From Mesostigma viride (taxonomy: Eukaryota; Streptophyta; Mesostigmatophyceae; Mesostigmatales; Mesostigmataceae), in contig RPFO01000034.1 in NCBI GenBank assembly GCA_009746045.1, positions 4,150,078 to 4,214,077 of the forward strand: a DNA stretch of 64,000 nt. Reading direction: 5' to 3'. Of the stretch, positions 35,601 through 47,600 are shown piece after piece (within the stretch, counting starts at the first letter, position 1; every line of letters begins with the position of its first letter). Under the pieces are notes generated by a model that saw only the letters and a list, made by a program, of their open reading frames with translations, did not search any database and was not told the DNA's origin. Position numbers and translations under genes: made by a program.

Positions 35601-38600
35601 GTGGCGGCACCATCCTGTGGGGACCCCGCGGTTCTTGTGGTGGCGGCACCATCCTGTGGGGACCCCGCGGTTCTTGTGGTGGCGGCACCATCCTGTGGGG
35701 ACCCCGCGGTTCTTGTGGTGGCGGCACCATCCTGTGGGGACCCCGCGGTTCTTGTGGTGGCGGCACCATCCTGTGGGGGGTTCTTGTGGTGGCGGCACCA
35801 TCCTGTGGGGACCCCGCGGTTCTTGTGGTGGCGGCACCATCCTGTGGGGACCCCGCGGTTCTTGTGGTGGCGGCACCATCCTGTGGGGGCGGTTCTTGTG
35901 GTGGCGGCACCATCCTGTGGGGACCCCGCGGTTCTTGTGGTGGCGGCACCATCCTGTGGGGACCCCGCGGTTCTTGTGGTGGCGGCACCATCCTGTGGGG
36001 ACCCCGCGGTTCTTGTGGTGGCGGCACCATCCTGTGGGGACCCCGCGGTTCTTGTGGTGGCGGCACCATCCTGTGGGGACCCCGCGGTTCTTGTGGTGGC
36101 GGCACCATCCTGTGGGGACCCCGCGGTTCTTGTGGTGGCGGCACCATCCTGTGGGGACCCCGCGGTTCTTGTGGTGGCGGCACCATCCTGTGGGGACCCC
36201 GCGGTTCTTGTGGTGGCGGCACCATCCTGTGGGGACCCCGCGGTTCTTGTGGTGGCGGCACCATCCTGTGGGGGCGGTTCTTGTGGTGGCGGCACCATCC
36301 TGTGGGGACCCCGCGGTTCTTGTGGTGGCGGCACCATCCTGTGGGGGGTTCTTGTGGTGGCGGCACCATCCTGTGGGGACCCCGCGGTTCTTGTGGTGGC
36401 GGCACCATCCTGTGGGGACCCCGCGGTTCTTGTGGTGGCGGCACCATCCTGTGGGGACCCCGCGGTTCTTGTGGTGGCGGCACCATCCTGTGGGGACCCC
36501 GCGGTTCTTGTGGTGGCGGCACCATCCTGTGGGGGGTTCTTGTGGTGGCGGCACCATCCTGTGGGGGGTTCTTGTGGTGGCGGCACCATCCTGTGGGGGG
36601 GTTCTTGTGGTGGCGGCACCATCCTGTGGGGACCCCGCGGTTCTTGTGGTGGCGGCACCATCCTGTGGGGACCCCGCGGTTCTTGTGGTGGCGGCACCAT
36701 CCTGTGGGGACCCCGCGGTTCTTGTGGTGGCGGCACCATCCTGTGGGGACCCCGCGGTTCTTGTGGTGGCGGCACCATCCTGTGGGGACCCCGCGGTTCT
36801 TGTGGTGGCGGCACCATCCTGTGGGGACCCCGCGGTTCTTGTGGTGGCGGCACCATCCTGTGGGGACCCCGCGGTTCTTGTGGTGGCGGCACCATCCTGT
36901 GGGGACCCCGCGGTTCTTGTGGTGGCGGCACCATCCTGTGGGGGGTTCTTGTGGTGGCGGCACCATCCTGTGGGGACCCCGCGGTTCTTGTGGTGGCGGC
37001 ACCATCCTGTGGGGACCCCGCGGTTCTTGTGGTGGCGGCACCATCCTGTGGGGACCCCGCGGTTCTTGTGGTGGCGGCACCATCCTGTGGGGACCCCGCG
37101 GTTCTTGTGGTGGCGGCACCATCCTGTGGGGGGTTCTTGTGGTGGCGGCACCATCCTGTGGGGACCCCGCGGTTCTTGTGGTGGCGGCACCATCCTGTGG
37201 GGACCCCGCGGTTCTTGTGGTGGCGGCACCATCCTGTGGGGACCCCGCGGTTCTTGTGGTGGCGGCACCATCCTGTGGGGACCCCGCGGTTCTTGTGGTG
37301 GCGGCACCATCCTGTGGGGACCCCGCGGTTCTTGTGGTGGCGGCACCATCCTGTGGGGGGTTCTTGTGGTGGCGGCACCATCCTGTGGGGACCCCGCGGT
37401 TCTTGTGGTGGCGGCACCATCCTGTGGGGACCCCGCGGTTCTTGTGGTGGCGGCACCATCCTGTGGGGACCCCGCGGTTCTTGTGGTGGCGGCACCATCC
37501 TGTGGGGGGTTCTTGTGGTGGCGGCACCATCCTGTGGGGACCCCGCGGTTCTTGTGGTGGCGGCACCATCCTGTGGGGACCCCGCGGTTCTTGTGGTGGC
37601 GGCACCATCCTGTGGGGACCCCGCGGTTCTTGTGGTGGCGGCACCATCCTGTGGGGGCGGTTCTTGTGGTGGCGGCACCATCCTGTGGGGGCGGTTCTTG
37701 TGGTGGCGGCACCATCCTGTGGGGGCGGTTCTTGTGGTGGCGGCACCATCCTGTGGGGACCCCGCGGTTCTTGTGGTGGCGGCACCATCCTGTGGGGACC
37801 CCGCGGTTCTTGTGGTGGCGGCACCATCCTGTGGGGGCGGTTCTTGTGGTGGCGGCACCATCCTGTGGGGACCCCGCGGTTCTTGTGGTGGCGGCACCAT
37901 CCTGTGGGGGGTTCTTGTGGTGGCGGCACCATCCTGTGGGGACCCCGCGGTTCTTGTGGTGGCGGCACCATCCTGTGGGGGGTTCTTGTGGTGGCGGCAC
38001 CATCCTGTGGGGACCCCGCGGTTCTTGTGGTGGCGGCACCATCCTGTGGGGACCCCGCGGTTCTTGTGGTGGCGGCACCATCCTGTGGGGACCCCGCGGT
38101 TCTTGTGGTGGCGGCACCATCCTGTGGGGGGTTCTTGTGGTGGCGGCACCATCCTGTGGGGACCCCGCGGTTCTTGTGGTGGCGGCACCATCCTGTGGGG
38201 ACCCCGCGGTTCTTGTGGTGGCGGCACCATCCTGTGGGGACCCCGCGGTTCTTGTGGTGGCGGCACCATCCTGTGGGGACCCCGCGGTTCTTGTGGTGGC
38301 GGCACCATCCTGTGGGGGCGGTTCTTGTGGTGGCGGCACCATCCTGTGGGGACCCCGCGGTTCTTGTGGTGGCGGCACCATCCTGTGGGGACCCCGCGGT
38401 TCTTGTGGTGGCGGCACCATCCTGTGGGGGGTTCTTGTGGTGGCGGCACCATCCTGTGGGGACCCCGCGGTTCTTGTGGTGGCGGCACCATCCGCGGTTC
38501 TTGTGGTGGCGGCACCATCCTGTGGGGACCCCGCGGTTCTTGTGGTGGCGGCACCATCCTGTGGGGGCGGTTCTTGTGGTGGCGGCACCATCCTGTGGGG

Positions 38601-41600
38601 ACCCCGCGGTTCTTGTGGTGGCGGCACCATCCTGTGGGGACCCCGCGGTTCTTGTGGTGGCGGCACCATCCTGTGGGGGGGTTCTTGTGGTGGCGGCACC
38701 ATCCTGTGGGACCCCGCGGTTCTTGTGGTGGCGGCACCATCCTGTGGGGACCCCGCGGTTCTTGTGGTGGCGGCACCATCCTGTGGGGGGTTCTTGTGGT
38801 GGCGGCACCATCCTGTGGGGACCCCGCGGTTCTTGTGGTGGCGGCACCATCCTGTGGGGACCCCGCGGTTCTTGTGGTGGCGGCACCATCCTGTGGGGAC
38901 CCCGCGGTTCTTGTGGTGGCGGCACCATCCTGTGGGGACCCCGCGGTTCTTGTGGTGGCGGCACCATCCTGTGGGGACCCCGCGGTTCTTGTGGTGGCGG
39001 CACCATCCTGTGGGGGGTTCTTGTGGTGGCGGCACCATCCTGTGGGGACCCCGCGGTTCTTGTGGTGGCGGCACCATCCGGGGTTCTTGTGGTGGCGGCA
39101 CCATCCTGTGGGGACCCCGCGGTTCTTGTGGTGGCGGCACCATCCTGTGGGGACCCCGCGGTTCTTGTGGTGGCGGCACCATCCTGTGGGGGCGGTTCTT
39201 GTGGTGGCGGCACCATCCTGTGGGGGCGGTTCTTGTGGTGGCGGCACCATCCTGTGGGGGGTTCTTGTGGTGGCGGCACCATCCTGTGGGGGGGTTCTTG
39301 TGGTGGCGGCACCATCCTGTGGGGACCCCGCGGTTCTTGTGGTGGCGGCACCATCCTGTGGGGGCGGTTCTTGTGGTGGCGGCACCATCCTGTGGGGACC
39401 CCGCGGTTCTTGTGGTGGCGGCACCATCCTGTGGGGGGGTTCTTGTGGTGGCGGCACCATCCTGTGGGGACCCCGCGGTTCTTGTGGTGGCGGCACCATC
39501 CTGTGGGGGGTTCTTGTGGTGGCGGCACCATCCTGTGGGGGGGTTCTTGTGGTGGCGGCACCATCCTGTGGGGGGTTCTTGTGGTGGCGGCACCATCCTG
39601 TGGGGACCCCGCGGTTCTTGTGGTGGCGGCACCATCCTGTGGGGACCCCGCGGTTCTTGTGGTGGCGGCACCATCCTGTGGGGACCCCGCGGTTCTTGTG
39701 GTGGCGGCACCATCCTGTGGGGACCCCGCGGTTCTTGTGGTGGCGGCACCATCCTGTGGGGACCCCGCGGTTCTTGTGGTGGCGGCACCATCCTGTGGGG
39801 ACCCCGCGGTTCTTGTGGTGGCGGCACCATCCTGTGGGGGGTTCTTGTGGTGGCGGCACCATCCTGTGGGGACCCCGCGGTTCTTGTGGTGGCGGCACCA
39901 TCCTGTGGGGACCCCGCGGTTCTTGTGGTGGCGGCACCATCCTGTGGGGACCCCGCGGTTCTTGTGGTGGCGGCACCATCCTGTGGGGGGTTCTTGTGGT
40001 GGCGGCACCATCCTGTGGGGACCCCGCGGTTCTTGTGGTGGCGGCACCATCCTGTGGGGACCCCGCGGTTCTTGTGGTGGCGGCACCATCCTGTGGGGAC
40101 CCCGCGGTTCTTGTGGTGGCGGCACCATCCTGTGGGGACCCCGCGGTTCTTGTGGTGGCGGCACCATCCTGTGGGGGGTTCTTGTGGTGGCGGCACCATC
40201 CTGTGGGGACCCCGCGGTTCTTGTGGTGGCGGCACCATCCTGTGGGGACCCCGCGGTTCTTGTGGTGGCGGCACCATCCTGTGGGGACCCCGCGGTTCTT
40301 GTGGTGGCGGCACCATCCTGTGGGGACCCCGCGGTTCTTGTGGTGGCGGCACCATCCTGTGGGGGGTTCTTGTGGTGGCGGCACCATCCTGTGGGGACCC
40401 CGCGGTTCTTGTGGTGGCGGCACCATCCTGTGGGGACCCCGCGGTTCTTGTGGTGGCGGCACCATCCTGTGGGGGGTTCTTGTGGTGGCGGCACCATCCT
40501 GTGGGGACCCCGCGGTTCTTGTGGTGGCGGCACCATCCTGTGGGGGGTTCTTGTGGTGGCGGCACCATCCTGTGGGGACCCCGCGGTTCTTGTGGTGGCG
40601 GCACCATCCTGTGGGGACCCCGCGGTTCTTGTGGTGGCGGCACCATCCTGTGGGGGGTTCTTGTGGTGGCGGCACCATCCTGTGGGGGGTTCTTGTGGTG
40701 GCGGCACCATCCTGTGGGGACCCCGCGGTTCTTGTGGTGGCGGCACCATCCTGTGGGGGGTTCTTGTGGTGGCGGCACCATCCTGTGGGGGGTTCTTGTG
40801 GTGGCGGCACCATCCTGTGGGGACCCCGCGGTTCTTGTGGTGGCGGCACCATCCTGTGGGGACCCCGCGGTTCTTGTGGTGGCGGCACCATCCTGTGGGG
40901 ACCCCGCGGTTCTTGTGGTGGCGGCACCATCCTGTGGGGGGTTCTTGTGGTGGCGGCACCATCCTGTGGGGGGTTCTTGTGGTGGCGGCGCCATCCTGTG
41001 GGGACCCCGCGGTTCTTGTGGTGGCGGCACCATCCTGTGGGGACCCCGCGGTTCTTGTGGTGGCGGCACCATCCTGTGGGGGGTTCTTGTGGTGGCGGCG
41101 CCATCCTGTGGGGACCCCGCGGTTCTTGTGGTGGCGGCACCATCCTGTGGGGACCCCGCGGTTCTTGTGGTGGCGGCACCATCCTGTGGGGACCCCGCGG
41201 TTCTTGTGGTGGCGGCACCATCCTGTGGGGACCCCGCGGTTCTTGTGGTGGCGGCACCATCCTGTGGGGGGTTCTTGTGGTGGCGGCACCATCCTGTGGG
41301 GACCCCGCGGTTCTTGTGGTGGCGGCACCATCCTGTGGGGGGTTCTTGTGGTGGCGGCACCATCCTGTGGGGGGTTCTTGTGGTCGCGGCGCCATGACCC
41401 CGCGGTTCTTTTGTTCTTATGATGTTGTCATGCGCGGACCCCGCCAGCGTGCATCTTGGGAGTCCGTCGTTCATTGCAAGGGTTATTTGGGCGACAGGTC
41501 GTCATTTACTGGCATGTACTTGGACAGGAAGCATCATGTTGCTCACCGTGGGCTGATTAGGTGCTGACCGTCCATGCATTCATTCCCCTCCGCCCCTCCC

Positions 41601-44600
41601 GTTTTCCTTGTGGCGCCTGCCTCATGTCTGCCCCCCCCCCCCCCCCCCCCTTCTTCCCCCCCGGATGACGGCTGCCAGCCGCTACGGCCTGGTCCACTCG
41701 GCGTGGTCAACCTTGGAGCACGTCGCGGTGCTGGCGTTCGGCTTCATGCCCTGGCTTTGGGATGTGAGTGGTGGTGGGCCTGTGGGACGTGAGGGGTGGT
41801 GGGCCCGTTGGGGAGCGTACAGTGGAAGTCGTTTGGACATTTCCGCATGCCCTGTACACCGTCGAGATGTTTTGGCATGCCCTGGCTGTGGGGCGCGTGT
41901 GGTCTGTTCACTAGTGGCGCGCTCTACGCCACTGGGATGGAACATGCCCTGGCTGTGGACTGTGAGCGGTCCACTAGCAGATGCTGCGTTCTCACCACGT
42001 TCGAATCGATGACAATCGTCACTCATGGATGTACTGGCGGGGACCCTCGAATCACTATGTAGAAGGGTGAGTGAGGGTGCACAGGTGATCTGGTTGGGCG
42101 CATGTGATGGCATGGGCCGTGGAGGTGAGGCCGCGTTTGTCAGCGTAACTTGCTGGTAGTGCACAAGACCCCGACCGCGCCCCCACCCGGCACACCCCCC
42201 CCCCCCCCGCACCCCCCCAGTGAGGCTTGCGCACCAAACCAGCTGGGCCGTCTGCGAGGTTCAGCCTAGTTGTACCTTACCGCGGGGTGTCGTGCTGGCG
42301 GAGTGCCAAGTGAACGTGGCGCCGACTTAACGGCCATCGGTCTGCATTGGGCTGCGGCCTGTGCAATGTGCTTGTGTCCCCTGCATTGCTGCCTGCCTGT
42401 TCGTGCTTCTGCTGTCACACGTTGGTTGGTTGGTTTGTTGGTTGGTTGGTCCTGCACACTTGGCGTGGGCGGTCCCACAGCTGTCAGCGGCGGTGCTTGT
42501 GCGCTTCGGATTTGATGTGGCCAGCAACGAGATTCTGCAGACGATTATCTTCCTCGCTGTTTATAATACCATCGGCCAGGTGGGTGCTGCCGGGCTGTCT
42601 GATGCAGCAGGGAGATGTTCACGATGATCGATGCACACTTGCCGACACTCTTGTGCACACACATATGTGCTTATTTTTCACCGTCTTCCCCATGCTTAAG
42701 AATGGGGTCCGACCGACCCAGGGCCGTGATCAACCGGCCCAGGGCCGTGAAGTACAACAGCGAATCCAGGGCTGACAATCTTAAAGTGGAGACCTATGGG
42801 ATCTTAAACCTGGTGCATAATGTAGTCCTGGTCAGTCTGCACATCTATGTCGTGTAGCACTGACCAGGACGTAGCAGCCTTTTGTGCCTACTTTAAGATC
42901 TTTCTGCTTAAAACCAGCCCTGCGATCTTAATCCCAAAGTTCTAAAATCCAGGGTCTCAAGATCTGAAACCTGGGATTCTTGAACATCAAGGAGGCAGTG
43001 TACTAAAATGTTCAAATGTAAAAACACACACAGACATGCTATCTGCAATCATGCTTCTGCCGACATCAAATTTGCCAATATGACACCTTCTAGAGTAGGA
43101 AAGCAGTGCGGTCAAGGACTTACACCTTGATGAGTTGATCAAGTGGTGCCTTGGCCCAAGGACGTTAGCGGTTGGGGGGCTTTCCATACTATGTTACATT
43201 CTAGGACTATAGTAACCTACCCCCCTTGTGAACCCTAGCCATGGCCCTGGAGCTCTGGTGGCCCGTGCTGTGTGTTGTTTCCACAGCGACGCGCGCACGT
43301 GTTTCCACAGCAATGTGTGCGGGTGTTTCTGCAGCAACGCGTGTGGACTGCTTGAGTAGTGATTAAGCAAGGACAGGCAGTCAAAGGCCTCATTGTGACA
43401 CCCGAATAACGATCAAAAGAGGACAGGGAGCCAGAGGGCTGATTGATTGCAATGTGGAGCGTGGACGAGCAAAGTGAGAATGAAGGGGCAGTTTTTTAGC
43501 CTGAGTGGGTGCTCGAAAATCCTTTTTGTACCCAGCGGTATTGTGAGCGTGAATCGATCATCGTCGAAACCTCATTCCACCCCATTAAGTTCACTACAAT
43601 GTTCACGACATTCCGTTGAACTCATGCGTTGTGCCTTGCCTCGTGACACCTTGGTTTTTGCTACTGTCCCCAGGTCATGGGGCTCCCCTGGAGCATCTTC
43701 CACACGTTTGTGCTGGAGGAGAAGCATGGGTTCAACAAGGTGCGCAGACGGCTTGAATTCATCCACGGTTTTTGCCCCGGCTCAGTGGCTATTGTGTGCG
43801 CCCACTGTTTGCGCGCGCGTCAGCACTTTCTGCCCCGACCGTTGTGCATCACCTGTGTGTGTGTCGATGGCTTTTTCATCGGTCATGTGTGCGTCGGTTT
43901 TTGGAGCCTGGATGCGGCGTAACGTCTGCCCCATTACTAAGGAAGATGTAGCGTGAGTTTCGTCCAAGCGGCGCGTCTCTCCTCAGGCCGCTCTGCTCCT
44001 CCAGCACGCCCCCAGATTTTTCTGGGTAGGTAGCCAGGGCCTCCAATGCGATTGCCAGTCAGAAGGGTCATCGCTGCCTAGATTGACGGTGCTGTGGCGT
44101 CCGAGGGCGGGTTGGGATGGGGGGGACGCATCCATCCATCTTGGAGGGACCGTACGCGTGCAGTTAAAGGAAAACCATGTGTTTATTGTTTTCGTGTGTC
44201 CTTGTCACGGCTGAGTTTGTATGACATGACTAAACAACAGGATTTGTGCTGAACGCGGAGCAAGGCGGTAAAGGTCTGTTCAATCCACAATTGTATTCAT
44301 CTCCCTGTGCACAATTCGGTGGCGTGTGCTGCCTCTCCTTGATCACGAGGTCCACCCTCACGTCGCCACGCGTGCACGTAGCATTCATTCCTCACCATGC
44401 CCCTTGTCATCAAAATGATCGGAAGCCAACTTGGGGTTGACTGTGATGGCTGCAGTCATGTACCCCCCCCCTCCGGCCCATCTTACCCCCATCTCCCCCG
44501 TTTCCCTTTTGACCTCTTCTCCTATCCCCCCCCTGCCCCCCCACACCGCCCATTCCCCTCCCCTTCTTTTATCACCCCCCTCACCCCCCCCCAGCAAACC

Positions 44601-47600
44601 CCCTGGCTCTTCTTCATGGACATGGTCAAGAGCAACCTGCTCACGGCCATCATCGGACCGCCTGTCATCGCCGCCATCATCGCCATCGTGCAAGTGAGAG
44701 GGCGAGGGGACTGCCTTGTCTGGTTGTCTAGCCACGACCACGGATAGGAGGAACCGAGGGCCAGGCACAGGGCACTACCTTGACAAGCGGTGATCTCAGG
44801 CAGGATCGTCTTTATCAATCATTATACTTATTCTCATACTACTATGTATGCATGTGTTGGAGTAAGGCACTGCTCCTTTTGTCCTAGGTGACCACTGGTG
44901 GCCTTGATAACAAGGTGAAGGCACAGCTCCTTTTGTCCTAGGTGACCACTGGTGGCCTTGATAACAAGGTGAAGGCACAGCTCCTTTTGTCCTAGGTGAC
45001 CACTGGTGGCCTTGATAACAAGGTGAAGGCACAGCTCCTTTTGTCCTAGGTGACCACTGGTGGCCTTGATAACAAGGTGAAGGCACAGCTCCTTTTGTCC
45101 TAGGTGACCACTGGTGGCCTTGATAACAAGGTGAAGGCACAGCTCCTTTTGTCCTAGGTGACCACTGGTGGCCTTGATAACAAGGTGAAGGCACAGCTCC
45201 TTTTGTCCTAGGTGACCACTGGTGGCCTTGATAACAAGGTGAAGGCACAGCTCCTTTTGTCCTAGGTGACCACTGGTGGCCTTGATAACAAGGTGAAGGC
45301 ACAGCTCCTTTTGTCCTAGGTGACCACTGGTGGCCTTGATAACAAGGTGAAGGCACAGCTCCTTTTGTCCTAGGTGACCACTGGTGGCCATGATCACAGG
45401 GTGAAGCTTGTGAATTAGAGTGACCGTGCAGCTTCCCTGTGCGCGGTAGCAACTAGCCATGCATACGCCCCCCGGTGCGTTGCCCCTGTGGCCGTGCAGT
45501 GTCCGTGGCTCTGTATGTGGTTATTGCAGGGTGTTGCTGGAAGCTCTGCCGCTTCGCACAGCGATCCCTCTTGTGGGCCATCGTTATTGTAGGCACCGGG
45601 ACAGGGGCAGGGGGGAAATCGCTGAATGTGCTCGTAGGCATAGCCTGCTCAGTGCTCACTGACAGTACCATGTTGGGTTAAGGCATTACAAGGTTGGCTT
45701 GCCGTTGGGGGCCAGCAGTGGCATGGGATGGCTGGCCTGCATGGATGTGACGTAGGACCAACGAAGCGTTTTCTACAATCAGTCTTTCTAACAGAAAGCA
45801 TTTGGGGCATTGACAGCCAGGATACCTTGCATGTGGCTTTTCTCGGGGATTGTTGGGGCCTCCCCTTCCATGCCTCGTGCCTCTGGCCATTACTGTTTAT
45901 TGTTATGGCTCACCTTTATTATTATTATTATGATTATTATTATTACTACTACTATTATTGCTATGATTATGGCTCGCATTGAAGCTGTGCAGGGGCAGGG
46001 GGTCGGTTCCTGCCCGCTGTGCCAGTAGTGTGCACATGACAGCATGACACTCCCCATTATGCCTTTAATGGACTTACACCCTGGATTTTACATAATGCGT
46101 TGGATTTGATGCCATGCATTTTGCGCTTGTGCTTTTCCTAACCTGTGTTCACCCCCTCGCCAACCTGTTTGCGCTCGCTCCATTAGCTCTAGTCGGGTCC
46201 CTGTTCCTTTCCGCGCCCTCTTTTTCGTTCCCTGCATGCAATTCCACCTGGGCACTCCTTTCTGCCCCCCCACCCCTCTCTCTCCCTCTCCCTACGACCC
46301 CCACCCATCCCTCGCCTTCTCCCTCTGCCCCCCTGCTATCTCTCTCCCTCGCCCCCCCCCCCCACACACACACCGCTGCAGCGCACGGGCCCCCTCTTCC
46401 CGCTCTACCTGTGGCTCTTCCTCTTCATCTTTGCGTTGGTCATGATGACGGTCTACCCCACGCTCATCCAGCCGCTCTTCAACAAGTTCTCGCCGGTGAG
46501 GCATGGCATGATGTCGTGGCATGAGATGTGCCACAAGATGTGGCATGAGATGTGGCATGAGGCATGGCATGGCATGAGGCATGGCATGACATGTGGCATG
46601 AAGTATGGCACACGCTGTGGCCTTGTGCTGGACGTTTACTATGCTAAGCAGTGGCCAGACCCTCCGGCTGCACTCCCCCCATGCACCGCCACATGCAAAT
46701 ATTTCGTGTATTGCGTAGTCGACGTGTGTGTGGATTTCATGTTTTGGTAGCCTTTTTGTCCTTCGGATCTGCGCAAGTTATCGTTTTAAATGGTTGTGTG
46801 TGGTTTCGTACCTCCATTACCATACTTGACATGTAGTGTGTATTGCCCAGCTCCGGCAACTTCCATTTTGTAAATCCGCTCATGCCCTGCCCGCCCCGCC
46901 CCCCCCCACCTCCTACCCCCCACCCCACCCCTCTACCCCCGCCCGCACACCGCCGCCCCCCCCTGCACACCTCCATGCTTCCATAATAACACCACCGCTC
47001 TGCATTCTCAGAACCGGTGTTCCCCCAGCCCTCTCTCCCTATGCTCACCTCAAGCCCCCCTCAAACCTGTGCAAACCTGCCACCCTCCCCACCCTTCTCT
47101 GGTGCTGGTGCTGGTGCTGGTGCTGGTGCTGGTGCTGGTGCTGGTGCTGGTGCTGGTGCTGGTGCTGGTGCTGGTGCTGGTGCTGGTGCTGGTGCTGGTG
47201 CTGGTGCTGGTGCTGGTGCTGGTGCTGGTGCTGGTGCTGGTGCTGGTGCTGGTGCTGGTGCTGGTGCTGGTGCTGGTGCTGGTGCTGGTGCTGGTGCTGG
47301 TGCTGGTGCTGGTGCTGGTGCTGGCGCTGGCGCTGGCGCTGGCGCTGGTGCTGGTGCTGGTGCTGGTGCTGGTGCTGGTGCTGGTGCTGGTGCTGGTGCT
47401 TCTGCTGGTGCTGGTGCTGGTGCTGGTGCTGGTGCTGGTGCTGGTGCTGGTGCTGGTGCTGGTGCTGGTGCTGGTGCTGGTGCTGGTGCTGGTGCTGGTG
47501 CTGGTGCTGGTGCTGGTGCTGGTGCTGGTGCTGGTGCTGGTGCTGGTGCTGGTGTTGCTGATGCTGGTGGTGGTGTTTCTGCTGGTGTTATTGCTGCCTC

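Noticed and set aside
24536-41444. Resemblance to a CRISPR array (short regular repeats)
   Set aside because: There are no unique spacers: units abut and differ only by a 7-bp indel. The host is a eukaryote.
24280-41567. Open frames of about 5,600-5,700 codons on both strands
   Set aside because: All six frames are open because the 39/32-bp unit has no stop. The peptides are period-13 and switch register at every short unit, and the array lies inside an intron whose flanking exons join in phase. Not a giant protein gene.
44796-45460. Minus-strand open frames of 208 and 218 codons with 18-residue repeats
   Set aside because: The 54-bp intronic array is a multiple of three; no conserved domain, and antisense to STE24.
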